Below are positions 24,609-33,641 of a DNA stretch of 64,000 nt, one piece after another. The notes beneath the pieces are model-generated. The model was not told the origin of the DNA. It searched no databases and saw only the letters and a list, made by a program, of their open reading frames with translations. Position 1 is the first letter of the stretch. Every line of letters begins with the position of its first letter. This stretch comes from JABMMZ01 sp044377005. GTDB lineage: Bacteria > Bacteroidota > Bacteroidia > NS11-12g > UBA955. The position numbers and the translations under genes were made by a program. The stretch lies in contig JBILJV010000004.1 in assembly GCA_044377005.1 (NCBI GenBank), positions 1-64,000 on the forward strand. The letters run 5' to 3'.

Positions 24609-24627
24609 TGTTTTTTTAATACTTTCG
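24596..24627 (+). promoter_or_regulatory. Promoter for the 24647 cargo protein gene
   Basis: TTTG at 24596-24599 and TACTTTCG at 24620-24627 have a 20-base spacer. The -33 element lies inside the end of the glycosyltransferase gene. The ATG follows 19 bases after the -7 element. Confidence 0.65.
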
Positions 24628-24646
24628 TTAAATAAAATTAAAAAAA

Positions 24647-27373
24647 ATGTTTAAAAAATTACTATTTGTGGCAATTGCTTTCATGCTATCAATTAGCTCT
24701 TTTGCCCAATTAACCTCTGATAATGTTCAAATAAAAGATGATTTTGCTAAAGTGAAATTAAACGAAATAAATAGTAAAAGAAGTGCCACTTCACCAAAAG
24801 CTTGTGGTATCGATACTGTTGAATTTCCAAGATACAGAGGTACAGCCTATTTTGCTGTCAATGTGAGTGGTGGTCGCGCATTAGGTCAACTGTATAATTG
24901 CCCTACGCCTTTGACTTTGTCTGGGTTTACGTTTTATGCGTATGTCTCTGCCAATCCTCCTACAGGGAAAAAAATGAATATTATTTGTAATGTATACAAC
25001 GCAGGAACCGATAGCTTGCCTTCAGGAACCCCATTAAGAAGTGATACATTAACAATTGATTCAACATTTGGTGGTGGTGTTTTGTCTAGATTTGAGAAAC
25101 ATGCTAGTTTTAATCCAATTACTTTAAATGGGAAATACATTCTAACCATAGAAACCGATAGTATGTCCATGAATGCAGGTGTAGTCACAAATAGTTATTC
25201 TGCAGGAAATGGGAGAGGGCACAACTTGAATTGCGGATCCATAAATGGTATTTGGTATAATGGTAGAAATCTCAATATAGGTAATGTTCGTTTTGATTGT
25301 GATGTGCTTTTGCATCCACACGTAAAATACAATTTTGGAACCGATTTTACAATTAATTCAAATTGTTATAATGTAGCAGATAGTGTAAAATTTGTTAACC
25401 AATCGCCCAATAATATCTCCGGCTCTCCTATATATAATAGATATGAGTTTTTTAATATTGGTTATATATCTCACAATTGGAATTCTGGAGTTTCTCCTTT
25501 TTCTAATTTCACAGGTGTGAATTATGGAACAAAATATACGGTTAAACAAAACTACAATGTTCGACTCATTTCAAGAGTTTATGGATACCGTGGACCCAAT
25601 TTTAATGGGTGTGTAGATACTACCATTAAGCCACTTTATTTTAAACCTGAAGTGCCTGGTTTTTCAGGTTCATTGAATGTTTGTAAAGGTGATTCCGTAA
25701 TATATACTGCTAGTTCAAATGATACAGGTATTATTTATGAATGGTTTAAAAACCCACAGTCTTCTCCCTTTTTAATAGGAAAATCATACAAAATAAACCA
25801 AGTTGTAAAAAATGACACTATTTATCTAAGAGCCAATAACCGCGGTTGTGTAAGTGGTTTTAGAATCCTTTATATCAAGTCAAATGACTATCCTAGTAAT
25901 TTGACATTTAAAGATGATTCTATTTGTTCCGGGTCTCGTGGTATTTTGAAAACGAATACTAATGTTGGGGATGTTTTGTGGTATTCGGGTGTTAATGACT
26001 TGACGCCGTTTTTTACCGGTTCAGTCTATCAAACACCTGTATTAACCAATAACATTTCATATTATATAGAAGCCTCAAATTTAGGTTGCAAACTCACACC
26101 AAGACAAGAAGTAAAAGTAAATGTAGGGAGTAGTTTTGCTCCACAGCAGCCTGTTGTATCTAATGATACTACGGTTTGTTTGTTTAATACAAATGCTGTT
26201 TATTTAAATGCAAGTGCGCCTTCAGGTTTAACAACGAGATGGTTTAATGTAGGGAGTGGAGGAACTAGTTTTAGTAGTTCAAATACTGTTATTTTTAATC
26301 CAATAATTCGAGAAGTAAAAGTTTATTATGTAGATGCATTTAATGGAGTATGTGGCAGTAGTAGAGTGCCTGTTACAATAACAGTTGAAGACTTTCCAAG
26401 TATATTAAAAGTAGAGAGTGATATTATTTGTAAAGGAGATTCTGCCAGAAATAGTGTAACTGTTGCATTTGGAAATGTCGCATGGTATTCAGAATTAAAC
26501 AATGGGTCACTATTGTCATCGAATACAACTTTTGTAAGCAAGCCATCAAACAGTTTGTCTTATTATATAGAAACAAGTAGTAAAGGTTGTAAAAGTATAA
26601 ATAGAACCCGCGCGGATGTTACTGTTAATGAAGCGCCATCTTTTACAAAAGTTTGGGCAGATACAATTTGTGCAAAGAATAAAGCCACATATTCAGCATT
26701 AATCAATGGTCCAGGAACTGTTTCTTGGTATGAGTTTGACACTTCAAGTAATCCAGTATTTATAGGGAAAAAGTATGTTTCTGAGTTGTTGAATGGGGCT
26801 AAACGTTTTTTTGCACAGTCGGAGTATGCTGGTTGTATAGGTCCTAAAGTTGGCGTTCAACCATTGGTGAATGCCGCTCCATTTTCAGGTTTTTCATTTG
26901 AGCTACTCACATGGCAAAGAGTAAGAGTGTCGCCTATTAATGCTGGAAGTGCTGGTGTTAAATGGTTGTTTGGAGATGGTATGACAAGTAATTTAAATGT
27001 TGTTACACATCGTTATCAAAACCCAGGGGTATATGATGTGAAACTAATTTTAACAAATATTCAAAATGGATGTAAAGATTCAACAACTATTCCTGTCAAT
27101 ATTGAAACAAGTTCTTTGAGCTCTGTTAAGATTTTGCCAAGTTTTCAATATTATCCAAATCCAAGTAATTCCTTTGTTAAAATAGTGTGTCCTGAAATAA
27201 TGGAAGGTCAAAAAATGATGCAACTACTAAACACCAACGGTCAAGTTGTAATGACTCAAAGACTCGATTTTGTAAATGGATTAAGTGTTATTGACTTGAA
27301 AGGATTAAGTAGTGGTTTATATTTGTTGAAAATAGAAGGTTATCAATCTGTAGTTATATCAAAGCAGGAATAA
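24647..27373 (+). CDS. Secreted T9SS cargo protein with Ig-like/PKD repeats
   Basis: The product is 908 residues. A signal peptide (1-20, ending SFAQ) is followed by a region of unknown fold, several repeats of about 80-90 residues built on the pattern SICSG...WYSG...YYIEASNLGC, a PKD domain with FGDGMTSNLNVVTHRYQNPG (about 745-820), and a type A sorting domain starting YYPNPSNSF and ending with SSGLYLLKIEG. It should cross the outer membrane by T9SS and stay on the surface. The Ig-like repeats suggest adhesion or matrix binding, but this is inference. Confidence 0.85.
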   Translation: MFKKLLFVAIAFMLSISSFAQLTSDNVQIKDDFAKVKLNEINSKRSATSPKACGIDTVEFPRYRGTAYFAVNVSGGRALGQLYNCPTPLTLSGFTFYAYVSANPPTGKKMNIICNVYNAGTDSLPSGTPLRSDTLTIDSTFGGGVLSRFEKHASFNPITLNGKYILTIETDSMSMNAGVVTNSYSAGNGRGHNLNCGSINGIWYNGRNLNIGNVRFDCDVLLHPHVKYNFGTDFTINSNCYNVADSVKFVNQSPNNISGSPIYNRYEFFNIGYISHNWNSGVSPFSNFTGVNYGTKYTVKQNYNVRLISRVYGYRGPNFNGCVDTTIKPLYFKPEVPGFSGSLNVCKGDSVIYTASSNDTGIIYEWFKNPQSSPFLIGKSYKINQVVKNDTIYLRANNRGCVSGFRILYIKSNDYPSNLTFKDDSICSGSRGILKTNTNVGDVLWYSGVNDLTPFFTGSVYQTPVLTNNISYYIEASNLGCKLTPRQEVKVNVGSSFAPQQPVVSNDTTVCLFNTNAVYLNASAPSGLTTRWFNVGSGGTSFSSSNTVIFNPIIREVKVYYVDAFNGVCGSSRVPVTITVEDFPSILKVESDIICKGDSARNSVTVAFGNVAWYSELNNGSLLSSNTTFVSKPSNSLSYYIETSSKGCKSINRTRADVTVNEAPSFTKVWADTICAKNKATYSALINGPGTVSWYEFDTSSNPVFIGKKYVSELLNGAKRFFAQSEYAGCIGPKVGVQPLVNAAPFSGFSFELLTWQRVRVSPINAGSAGVKWLFGDGMTSNLNVVTHRYQNPGVYDVKLILTNIQNGCKDSTTIPVNIETSSLSSVKILPSFQYYPNPSNSFVKIVCPEIMEGQKMMQLLNTNGQVVMTQRLDFVNGLSVIDLKGLSSGLYLLKIEGYQSVVISKQE

Positions 27374-27378
27374 TTTAA

Positions 27379-27927
27379 ATGCTAAAAGGTATTACCCTCT
27401 TTTGTTATCTGTTTTTTTTGTTAGGGGTATATTCTCAAGTTGAAGTATTTAGAGGAACGCAAGACACTGGATATGTTTTTAGTCCTGAAGATACCATAAC
27501 AAAGCCGCCTCAATTTGATGGTGGGGAAGATGCTTTTTATAATTTCATGGCAAGCTATGTCAACTATAAGGTATTGAATGCACAATTAATTGGTGATAAT
27601 ATCAAATTTTCTTTCAATATTGAAAAAAATGGGAGCTTGTCTGATTTTAAAATAATTCATAGTGCTAATGTGAATTTGTCAATTGAACTTGAAAGGATAT
27701 TAACAAGTGATTTAATGCCCCAATGGGAACCTGGATATTTAGTAGGAAAAAAGAAAAAAACGCTAATGATTTATGATTTAAAGTTTTCACTAAGCAATGA
27801 ACTGCCGAAAGTAATTGTTAGTAAAAATTATACATTTTCTGAATATACTAAACAAACCAATCTTTTGAAAAGGTTTCTAGTTGCCGGTTCGGTTTTGATT
27901 CTGGCAACTCTTTTTATTACTAGATAG
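27379..27927 (+). CDS. TonB-C-like periplasmic protein with C-terminal membrane anchor
   Basis: The product is 182 residues: a signal-like N-terminus (1-19), a domain resembling the TonB C-terminal domain (PPQFDGGEDAFYNFM, then FSFNIEKNGSLSDFKI and MPQWEPG), and a C-terminal helix (about 164-181, FLVAGSVLILATLF). The domain fits the pattern seen in many Bacteroidota proteins that carry a TonB-like module without a transporter role. It starts six bases after the T9SS cargo gene and is probably cotranscribed. It runs up to the convergent pyrF stop with four bases between. Confidence 0.6.
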   Translation: MLKGITLFCYLFFLLGVYSQVEVFRGTQDTGYVFSPEDTITKPPQFDGGEDAFYNFMASYVNYKVLNAQLIGDNIKFSFNIEKNGSLSDFKIIHSANVNLSIELERILTSDLMPQWEPGYLVGKKKKTLMIYDLKFSLSNELPKVIVSKNYTFSEYTKQTNLLKRFLVAGSVLILATLFITR

Positions 27928-27931
27928 TTTT

Positions 27932-28723
27932 TTAAAAACAATCTAGTTGTAACCGCTTACATTCTTCATTTGCTTTTTCTGCAAAATCTTCACCACTTGA
28001 AGCATATAATATACTTCGACTTGCATTAATTAATAGGCCTCCAAATGAGGTTTTTGCATTTTCACAAACTTCTGAAACGGTTCCTCCCTGCGCACCCACA
28101 CCAGGAACTAAGAAAAAATGATTGGGCAATATTTCTCTAATAGAAGCAAGTGTCTTTGCTTTTGTTGCCCCTGTTACAAACATCAAATTATTGGGAGTTC
28201 CCCATTCAGATACCTTTGTTAGTACATGTTCATAAAGAGGTTTCTCTTCAAACTGCAATGTTTGAAAATCTTTGCTGCCTTGATTGCTTGTTAATCCTAA
28301 ACAAATGACCCATTTATTGTCAAACTCAAAAAAAGGTTTCAATGAATCTTCCCCCATATAAGGCGCAACAGTAATGGCATCAAATGCCAAGGTTTCAAAA
28401 AAAGCTTTGGCGTACATTTTACTAGTATTTCCTATATCTCCTCGTTTTGCGTCTGCGATTTTAAAACAATTGTTGGGGATGTATGATAAAGTTTCTTCCA
28501 TACAAGCCCAACCTTTAGTGCCATATTGTTCATAAAAAGCGGTATTTATCTTGTAAGAAACGGCAAAATCTTTGGTTGATTCAATAATCATTTTATTGAA
28601 TTGTAACATCCCTTTGATATCTTTTGGCAAATGATTTGGTAGTTTGCTTATGTCAGTATCTAATCCAACACAAATTAAACTTTTTTTCGATTCTATTTGA
28701 TTGATAAGTTCTTTTCTTAACAT
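27932..28723 (-). CDS. pyrF: Orotidine 5'-phosphate decarboxylase
   Basis: I use ATG 28723, giving 263 residues; the open frame to 28741 would need a TTG. It has SLICVGLDTDISKLP, the catalytic Asp/Lys segment IADAKRGDIGNTSKMYAKAF and GLLINASRS. This longer form is the type 2 PyrF. It makes UMP from OMP, the last step of de novo pyrimidine synthesis. It is alone on the minus strand here. Confidence 0.93.
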   Translation of the reverse strand: MLRKELINQIESKKSLICVGLDTDISKLPNHLPKDIKGMLQFNKMIIESTKDFAVSYKINTAFYEQYGTKGWACMEETLSYIPNNCFKIADAKRGDIGNTSKMYAKAFFETLAFDAITVAPYMGEDSLKPFFEFDNKWVICLGLTSNQGSKDFQTLQFEEKPLYEHVLTKVSEWGTPNNLMFVTGATKAKTLASIREILPNHFFLVPGVGAQGGTVSEVCENAKTSFGGLLINASRSILYASSGEDFAEKANEECKRLQLDCF

Positions 28724-28834
28724 TTTATAATGGTTGTGCAAAAATCAATATTAATTATTCTAAATCAAATAAAATAATTGGCATTTTGCAACTATTTTTT
28801 AATTAGGATGTCTAATCAATTAAATGATTAGTTG

Positions 28835-28842
28835 TACCTTTG
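28835..28842 (+). promoter_or_regulatory. -7 element that decides the start of the subtilisin gene
   Basis: TACCTTTG at 28835-28842 is a perfect -7 match. It lies downstream of the first in-frame ATG (28824) and ends five bases before GTG 28848, so the GTG is the likely start. No clear -33 element is visible. Confidence 0.5.
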
Positions 28843-28847
28843 TTGTT

Positions 28848-30500
28848 GTGAGACCATTAAAAACACTTATTCTTCTGTCTTTGTTTTTATTTATAGGGAT
28901 ACTTTGTGCTGTTTCACCAAAGCCAAAGTCACGTATTATAGTACAGTTTAATGAATCTGTAAAAGAACAGCAAGTTTATAAATTGTTTGAAGGGGTTGTT
29001 GAAAAGGTAACTGCTTTAGATGTTGATAAAAAGCTATTAGTTATAGAGTGGGCGTCAATTTATCTATCAAAAGAAAGGTTAATTGAAAGGTTAAATTCAT
29101 TATCAAAAGTTCAAAATTTTCAAAATGATGGTATTATAAAGTACAGAGAAACAACGCCCTCAGATTCTTTGTTCAATCGTCAATGGCATTTAGGTTTAAT
29201 TAAAGCTACAAAAGCATGGGATTTAAGTCGTCAAGCAGCCAATAGGCAAGGGGATACTATTGTTATAGCTGTTGTTGATGATGGATTACATTTGAATCAT
29301 CCAGATTTTAAAAATAATATTTGGAAAAATCATTCCGAAATTCCAGGAAATATGTTAGATGATGACAGTAATGGTTATGTAGATGATGTGTATGGGTGGA
29401 ATTTTATGGGTCAAAACAATGACATTAGTGATAGTTTAAATTTTGATGCTACACATGGAACTCCGGTCGCAGGAATTATTGGAGCAAGAGGAAATGATAC
29501 GATAGGTATTACCGGAATAATGTGGCATGTTAAACTAATGATTGTTACTATTGCTGACACTTCTTTGTCAATGCCAATTTATCAATCCGATGCCATCCGA
29601 GCATATAGTTATGTTTTACATCAACGTAAATTGTACCAAAGTAGCAAAGGGAAAAAAGGGGCTTTTGTTGTTGCGAGTAATTCAAGTTGGGGAATTGATA
29701 ATAAAATGCCTCACGAAGCACCATTGTGGTGCATGATGTACGATTCTCTGGGTAAATATGGGGTTATGAATATTGGCGCTGTTTCAAATAACCAAGTTTT
29801 GGTAGATACTAAGGGAGATTTACCTACTTTATGCCCAAGTAAACATTTAATAACAGTAGGCTCATCAACGATAAATGACCAATATTTTTCAAGTGGTTAT
29901 AGTCAGCTACATGTTGACCTAAGTGCACCAGGAGTGAATGTATTTTCAGTGAAAGCGTATAACAAGGAAAATCAAATTTCAGAAGATTTATATAGAGGTG
30001 GTTACTCAGGGACTTCTTTCGCATCACCTATGGTTACTGCAGCTGTTGGTTTATTGCACAGTTATGCTTGTGAAAAATTTATTGATTTAACCAAGTCTAA
30101 TCCAGAAGTTGCTAATTTGTTAATCAGAAGGTTTATTTTGGAGGGTGTTGATACGATTGTTGCACTTCAAGGTTATACTGTTACTGGTGGACGTTTGAAT
30201 ATTGCTAAAAGTATGAAAATAATGGATGCCTATTGTTATGGCAATCTCAATATTTATAGCGCGTACCTGGAACAATTGAGCCTATATCCTAATCCTGGTA
30301 ATGGCTTAATTTATTTCTCTAAAATCCTCCCATTACAAGAGTTTACAATCAATGTAGTTAATATGCAAGGTCAATCACAGTCCTTTGTCATCGTTGGAAA
30401 TCAAATACAATTATTAACAAATGCCGAAGGATGTTATTTTATTAGGTTGATGTACCATAATAAAAGCTATGGATTTAAATACTTGTTGATGAATAACTAG
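28848..30500 (+). CDS. Secreted subtilisin-like serine protease with T9SS sorting domain
   Basis: From GTG 28848 the product is 550 residues. A signal peptide (1-22) leads to a propeptide-like region and a peptidase S8 domain with triad Asp144 (VVDDG), His203 (HGTPVAG) and Ser390 (GTSFASPM); the oxyanion Asn lies in SNSSWG (about 277-282). The C-terminal 75 residues form a type A sorting domain beginning LYPNPGNGLIYF. It should be exported by T9SS and act as a surface or secreted endopeptidase. ATG 28824 is disfavoured because the promoter lies inside that extension. The stop codon overlaps the convergent porin stop. Confidence 0.9.
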   Translation: MRPLKTLILLSLFLFIGILCAVSPKPKSRIIVQFNESVKEQQVYKLFEGVVEKVTALDVDKKLLVIEWASIYLSKERLIERLNSLSKVQNFQNDGIIKYRETTPSDSLFNRQWHLGLIKATKAWDLSRQAANRQGDTIVIAVVDDGLHLNHPDFKNNIWKNHSEIPGNMLDDDSNGYVDDVYGWNFMGQNNDISDSLNFDATHGTPVAGIIGARGNDTIGITGIMWHVKLMIVTIADTSLSMPIYQSDAIRAYSYVLHQRKLYQSSKGKKGAFVVASNSSWGIDNKMPHEAPLWCMMYDSLGKYGVMNIGAVSNNQVLVDTKGDLPTLCPSKHLITVGSSTINDQYFSSGYSQLHVDLSAPGVNVFSVKAYNKENQISEDLYRGGYSGTSFASPMVTAAVGLLHSYACEKFIDLTKSNPEVANLLIRRFILEGVDTIVALQGYTVTGGRLNIAKSMKIMDAYCYGNLNIYSAYLEQLSLYPNPGNGLIYFSKILPLQEFTINVVNMQGQSQSFVIVGNQIQLLTNAEGCYFIRLMYHNKSYGFKYLLMNN

Positions 30501-32470
30501 TAGTAAAACTTCCAATTAAATCCAATTCTAAATCTTCTAGGGGCTGAGGCATAAAAGGGAGTCGTATAATAATAATTCGCAAATTTGTATTGGTAATTAA
30601 AGTTGCCTTCTGCTTGCAATGTTTCGGCGAGTTGATTGATATGTTCCATGACCGCAAAAAATCTTACATGTTTAATTTCTGCATTCAAAAACAAATCCAC
30701 AAAAGGGTATGCCCCAACTTTATAAGGACTGTTTTGAAAACTTTGCAAAGCCGGATTATATGTGTTTGCTATGTATGAACTTGTCCAACTAACGTCTGCA
30801 CCAATTTGGATAAAAGTCGATTTTTTGAAAGCAAATCTTTGGTAATACAAGGTGGATTTTGAAGTCAGTTCAGGTAATAATGCAGTTTGGGATAAGTTTG
30901 CTGAAAATTGTTGGAATAATAGGGTTTGTCTTAATTGCCAATTTCTTAAATTAAAGTGTTTCATTATTTCAGCTTGAAATAGGTTTTGTCCTTTAGCACC
31001 TTGCATCGGCTTACCATCATTATTCAAATACATAAAGTTGTCAATAATGCCGAAATGAACGTCTACATAAAAGTTATTCAGTGGCATGGTGTAGTTGTAT
31101 ACTTTGTTTACATTCTTGTATTTACTCTTTCTTTCTATTTTAAATTGTACAATCTTTTGTTTAGTTGGATTCCAAGTGTTCGACCATCTATAATGGTTGC
31201 TAATTTGGTACTCCATTTGATAATAAGGTCTTCTTGAATTAACAAATAAGTTTCCTGCAAGTTGCCAAAGAGGGGCATGGGGGATTTCAAAGGTGTTTTT
31301 ACTTTCAATACGATAGTCGTTTTGATTGAATCCTGAAAGGTAATAATGGGCATGAATAGATGATTTAATGGGTTTGTATAAAGACAAACTGCTGTTTAAA
31401 AACAAAGAAAGGTTTTGAGTCCTTAATTGGTGGAAATTGATTCTATTTGCCGACTGCCAATAATTAATGTTGTCATGTTTGATACCAGCTATCAAAGCAT
31501 TCATACCTGGGATGATTATAGAAAATTCATTACTCAGTTGTTGTGAATTTGTTGAGTCTTTTGATTCATTGCCGTTGAAATAATAGGTTTGGTCATAAAA
31601 ACCAAAATCTTTTGCATCATCGGAATAAAAATATTGCTGTTTCAAATGGGAGAGACGGTATTTAAGACCTATTTTTTTGTTTTTCATGGAATCATCACCC
31701 GTAGAAATCCAATAGATTTGGTTGAACTCAATTTCTCTTAATTTGTGTTGAGAGTTCGCAAGCGACAACTCTGTTGGTAATTGACGTATATTAAATGGGG
31801 TTTCTCGGAATGTGGAGTCGTTTGTTGAAGATCTCTCAAGGCCTCCATTTTCTTGCATGATAGCTTTATTCCATGAATAAATAAAAGTGGATGTAAAGCG
31901 ATGGTTCTTTGAATTGTAGTAACTGCTAAGTTGTGTATTTTTTACACTGTATCTTTGTCTTCTGTAAAAACCAACATTTGAAGTGCTGTGATATTTAGCG
32001 CTTATATTAAACTGTTTACTAATGTTTTGTGTGTGAAAAGCATACAAATCTATCATGCCATTCCTTCCTGCACTAGCACTCCCTTGTGCGTATCGAAATT
32101 CAGTAAAGGGCATTTTTGCATTATATAAAACAGCATTGTTATTGGTAAAAAAGAGTTGTTGAAAAGGTTGATTGGCTGGGATAAATCCGTCTTTATGCTC
32201 AACTTGAAGTTTTAACGGTATGTATGGAGTTGAAACATCTCCCAAATTTTGAATAGGGAGCTTATTTTTTTTGATTTCATCATATTGTTGAATACCTAGC
32301 ATTGAACTGTCCCGTCTTGTTATAAACTCATTTTTCTTGTAAAAGTCTGAAATATGTAGGTGTTTTGGGGGTAGTTTTATAGCAGTATCATACACTTCTT
32401 CGGGAGTTGTTTGTGATTTTAGTATAAAACCGGATAATAATATAAAAAAAAATAATATAAAACGAAGCAT
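30497..32470 (-). CDS. Putative porin (Porin_10-like outer membrane protein)
   Basis: I use ATG 32470, giving 657 residues with a clean signal peptide (LRFILFFFILLSGFILKSQ). The frame opens 14 codons upstream, but a -7 element (32490-32483 on this strand) lies between. The rest is a large beta-barrel: LYNAKMPFTEFRYAQGS, many YxF pairs, and a C-terminal RRFRIGFNWKFYY. This fits the Bacteroidota putative porin family (PF14121). Substrate is unknown. Its stop shares CTAG with that of the convergent subtilisin gene. Confidence 0.75.
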   Translation of the reverse strand: MLRFILFFFILLSGFILKSQTTPEEVYDTAIKLPPKHLHISDFYKKNEFITRRDSSMLGIQQYDEIKKNKLPIQNLGDVSTPYIPLKLQVEHKDGFIPANQPFQQLFFTNNNAVLYNAKMPFTEFRYAQGSASAGRNGMIDLYAFHTQNISKQFNISAKYHSTSNVGFYRRQRYSVKNTQLSSYYNSKNHRFTSTFIYSWNKAIMQENGGLERSSTNDSTFRETPFNIRQLPTELSLANSQHKLREIEFNQIYWISTGDDSMKNKKIGLKYRLSHLKQQYFYSDDAKDFGFYDQTYYFNGNESKDSTNSQQLSNEFSIIIPGMNALIAGIKHDNINYWQSANRINFHQLRTQNLSLFLNSSLSLYKPIKSSIHAHYYLSGFNQNDYRIESKNTFEIPHAPLWQLAGNLFVNSRRPYYQMEYQISNHYRWSNTWNPTKQKIVQFKIERKSKYKNVNKVYNYTMPLNNFYVDVHFGIIDNFMYLNNDGKPMQGAKGQNLFQAEIMKHFNLRNWQLRQTLLFQQFSANLSQTALLPELTSKSTLYYQRFAFKKSTFIQIGADVSWTSSYIANTYNPALQSFQNSPYKVGAYPFVDLFLNAEIKHVRFFAVMEHINQLAETLQAEGNFNYQYKFANYYYTTPFYASAPRRFRIGFNWKFYY

Positions 32471-32482
32471 GCCTAAAGCCCA

Positions 32483-32490
32483 CAAATTTA
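32483..32490 (-). promoter_or_regulatory. -7 element for the putative porin
   Basis: On the minus strand, TAAATTTG is a perfect TAnnTTTG, 12 bases ahead of ATG 32470. No good -33 is visible. It supports the shorter start for the porin. Confidence 0.45.
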
Positions 32491-32572
32491 ATGGAATAAA
32501 AGGCTTAATCATACATACTTTTTAGTAATTTGGAAATGAGATGCTTTTTTTTGGAAACATATTAAAAAATTG

Positions 32573-32602
32573 TTGCGTAATTTATTTTTTTGATTAGATT
32601 TG
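32573..32602 (+). promoter_or_regulatory. Promoter with no downstream plus-strand gene
   Basis: TTG at 32573-32575 and TAGATTTG at 32595-32602 are exactly 19 bases apart. Nothing on the plus strand codes for protein until 33117; a terminator lies about 55 bases downstream. It could make a short RNA. Confidence 0.5.
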
Positions 32603-32606
32603 CAGA

Positions 32607-32661
32607 AGTGTTTTCATAGTTTTAGTTTTTGTCAAAAGCCGTATCGAAAGATACGGTTTTT
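32607..32661 (+). ncRNA. Candidate small RNA of about 55 nt
   Basis: The span runs from the predicted transcription start after the 32595 -7 element to the T run after the hairpin at 32639-32656. The 5' half is U-rich and unstructured; the 3' half is the terminator hairpin. No start codon with a credible frame is contained. Endpoints are estimates. The hairpin may instead serve the minus-strand CoA-binding gene. Confidence 0.3.
32639..32661 (+). terminator. Rho-independent terminator with GNRA loop
   Basis: CCGTATC (32639-32645) pairs with GATACGG (32650-32656) around a GAAA tetraloop, followed by five T (32657-32661). On the minus strand the sequence after the stem is CTTTTGAC, a weaker tail, but the hairpin also lies just beyond the 3' end of the CoA-binding gene. 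Confidence 0.8.
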
Positions 32662-32666
32662 GGCAT

Positions 32667-33047
32667 TTATAGGGGTTTGTACTGTTGTGTTCTCAACAAT
32701 ACCAAGGTACATGCTTCTATTGCATCAATGTTATTTTTCTGTAACTCATTTATATAGGCTTGATTTTCTGTCCCAGGATTGAATATTACTCTTTTAGGGT
32801 TTAAGTTTAGAATAAAGTTATAATATTTTTCTTGATTTTTCGGGTTTAAGTAAAGCGTTATAGTATGAATCGTTGGGTAGTTTTCTTTGTTATTAAATAT
32901 TGTAATAGGGACATCTAATACTTTTCCAACTTTGTTGCCAATTGCTAATGTTTCAAAATGATACGACCTTAATATACGAATTGCAATATTTGAGTATCTA
33001 TCGGACTTCTCACTTGCCCCCAAAACTAACGTTGTAAATAGTGACAT
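32667..33047 (-). CDS. CoA-binding (YccU-like) protein
   Basis: The product is 126 residues of one Rossmann-like domain. TLVLGASEKSDRYSNIAIRI at the N-terminus is the nucleotide-binding loop seen in CoA_binding_2 proteins, and RVIFNPGTENQAYINELQKN with IEACTLVLL near the end supports this. The function of the family is not established; binding of CoA is known from structures. It is monocistronic. Confidence 0.8.
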   Translation of the reverse strand: MSLFTTLVLGASEKSDRYSNIAIRILRSYHFETLAIGNKVGKVLDVPITIFNNKENYPTIHTITLYLNPKNQEKYYNFILNLNPKRVIFNPGTENQAYINELQKNNIDAIEACTLVLLRTQQYKPL

Positions 33048-33116
33048 TTATTTCTGTATTTTAATGTTTTCAAAATAAAAGAATTGTATGATATTCGCCT
33101 AATAATTTAATTCAAT

Positions 33117-33641
33117 ATGAACATAGGTGACAAACTTCCAAATTTTTCTTTAATAGCAACGAATGGACAAACTTATAATAACTATTCATTTGCCGAACAT
33201 TATGCCTTGTGTGTTATTTTTAGCGCTAATTCATGTCCAATCTCTAATGCATATTGGGAGCGAATTGTAAAATTGTCCGGACAATATGAGGAGGATAATA
33301 TGGCAACTGTCGTCATTAATTCTAACAATCCTTCATTGTCTCCTAAAGATAGTATGGAAGAAATGACTTCATTTTATAATGGATTAGTAATGCCAAGTTT
33401 TGTTTATTTAAAAGATGAAAACAGTAAAGTAGCAGAAGCTTTTGATGCAAGTAAAAATCCAGAAGTATTTTTATTTAACTCAAAAAGAGAATTAGTTTAT
33501 CATGGTATTATCGATGATAATTGGGAAAGTGAAACTCAGGTTATGATGATTTATTTGGAAGATGCTATTGAATATTGCCTAGATGGTGTAGATATTGATT
33601 ATCCTGAGATGCCAGTTGAGGGTTGTGATATTGTTAAATAA
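33117..33641 (+). CDS. Thioredoxin-like protein with a single active-site Cys
   Basis: The product is 174 residues of AhpC/TSA-like thioredoxin fold. The active-site loop, usually F-x-C-N-H-C-P, reads FSANSCPIS: the first Cys is Ala37 and only Cys40 remains, so a normal CxxC disulfide cannot form. A second conserved Cys lies at the C-terminus (VEGCDIVK). It is more likely a peroxidase-like or redox-sensing protein than a disulfide reductase. The stop overlaps the ATG of the short-chain dehydrogenase by one base, so the two are coupled. Confidence 0.75.
   Translation: MNIGDKLPNFSLIATNGQTYNNYSFAEHYALCVIFSANSCPISNAYWERIVKLSGQYEEDNMATVVINSNNPSLSPKDSMEEMTSFYNGLVMPSFVYLKDENSKVAEAFDASKNPEVFLFNSKRELVYHGIIDDNWESETQVMMIYLEDAIEYCLDGVDIDYPEMPVEGCDIVK

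Noticed and set aside
28739..28770. Promoter for pyrF on the minus strand (TTTG plus an A/T-rich -7)
   Set aside because: The run of six T shifts the -7 frame so that the first two positions do not match TA.
32600..32782. 60-residue plus-strand frame
   Set aside because: It needs a non-ATG start, runs through a terminator hairpin and into the antisense of the CoA-binding gene, and has no recognisable protein features.
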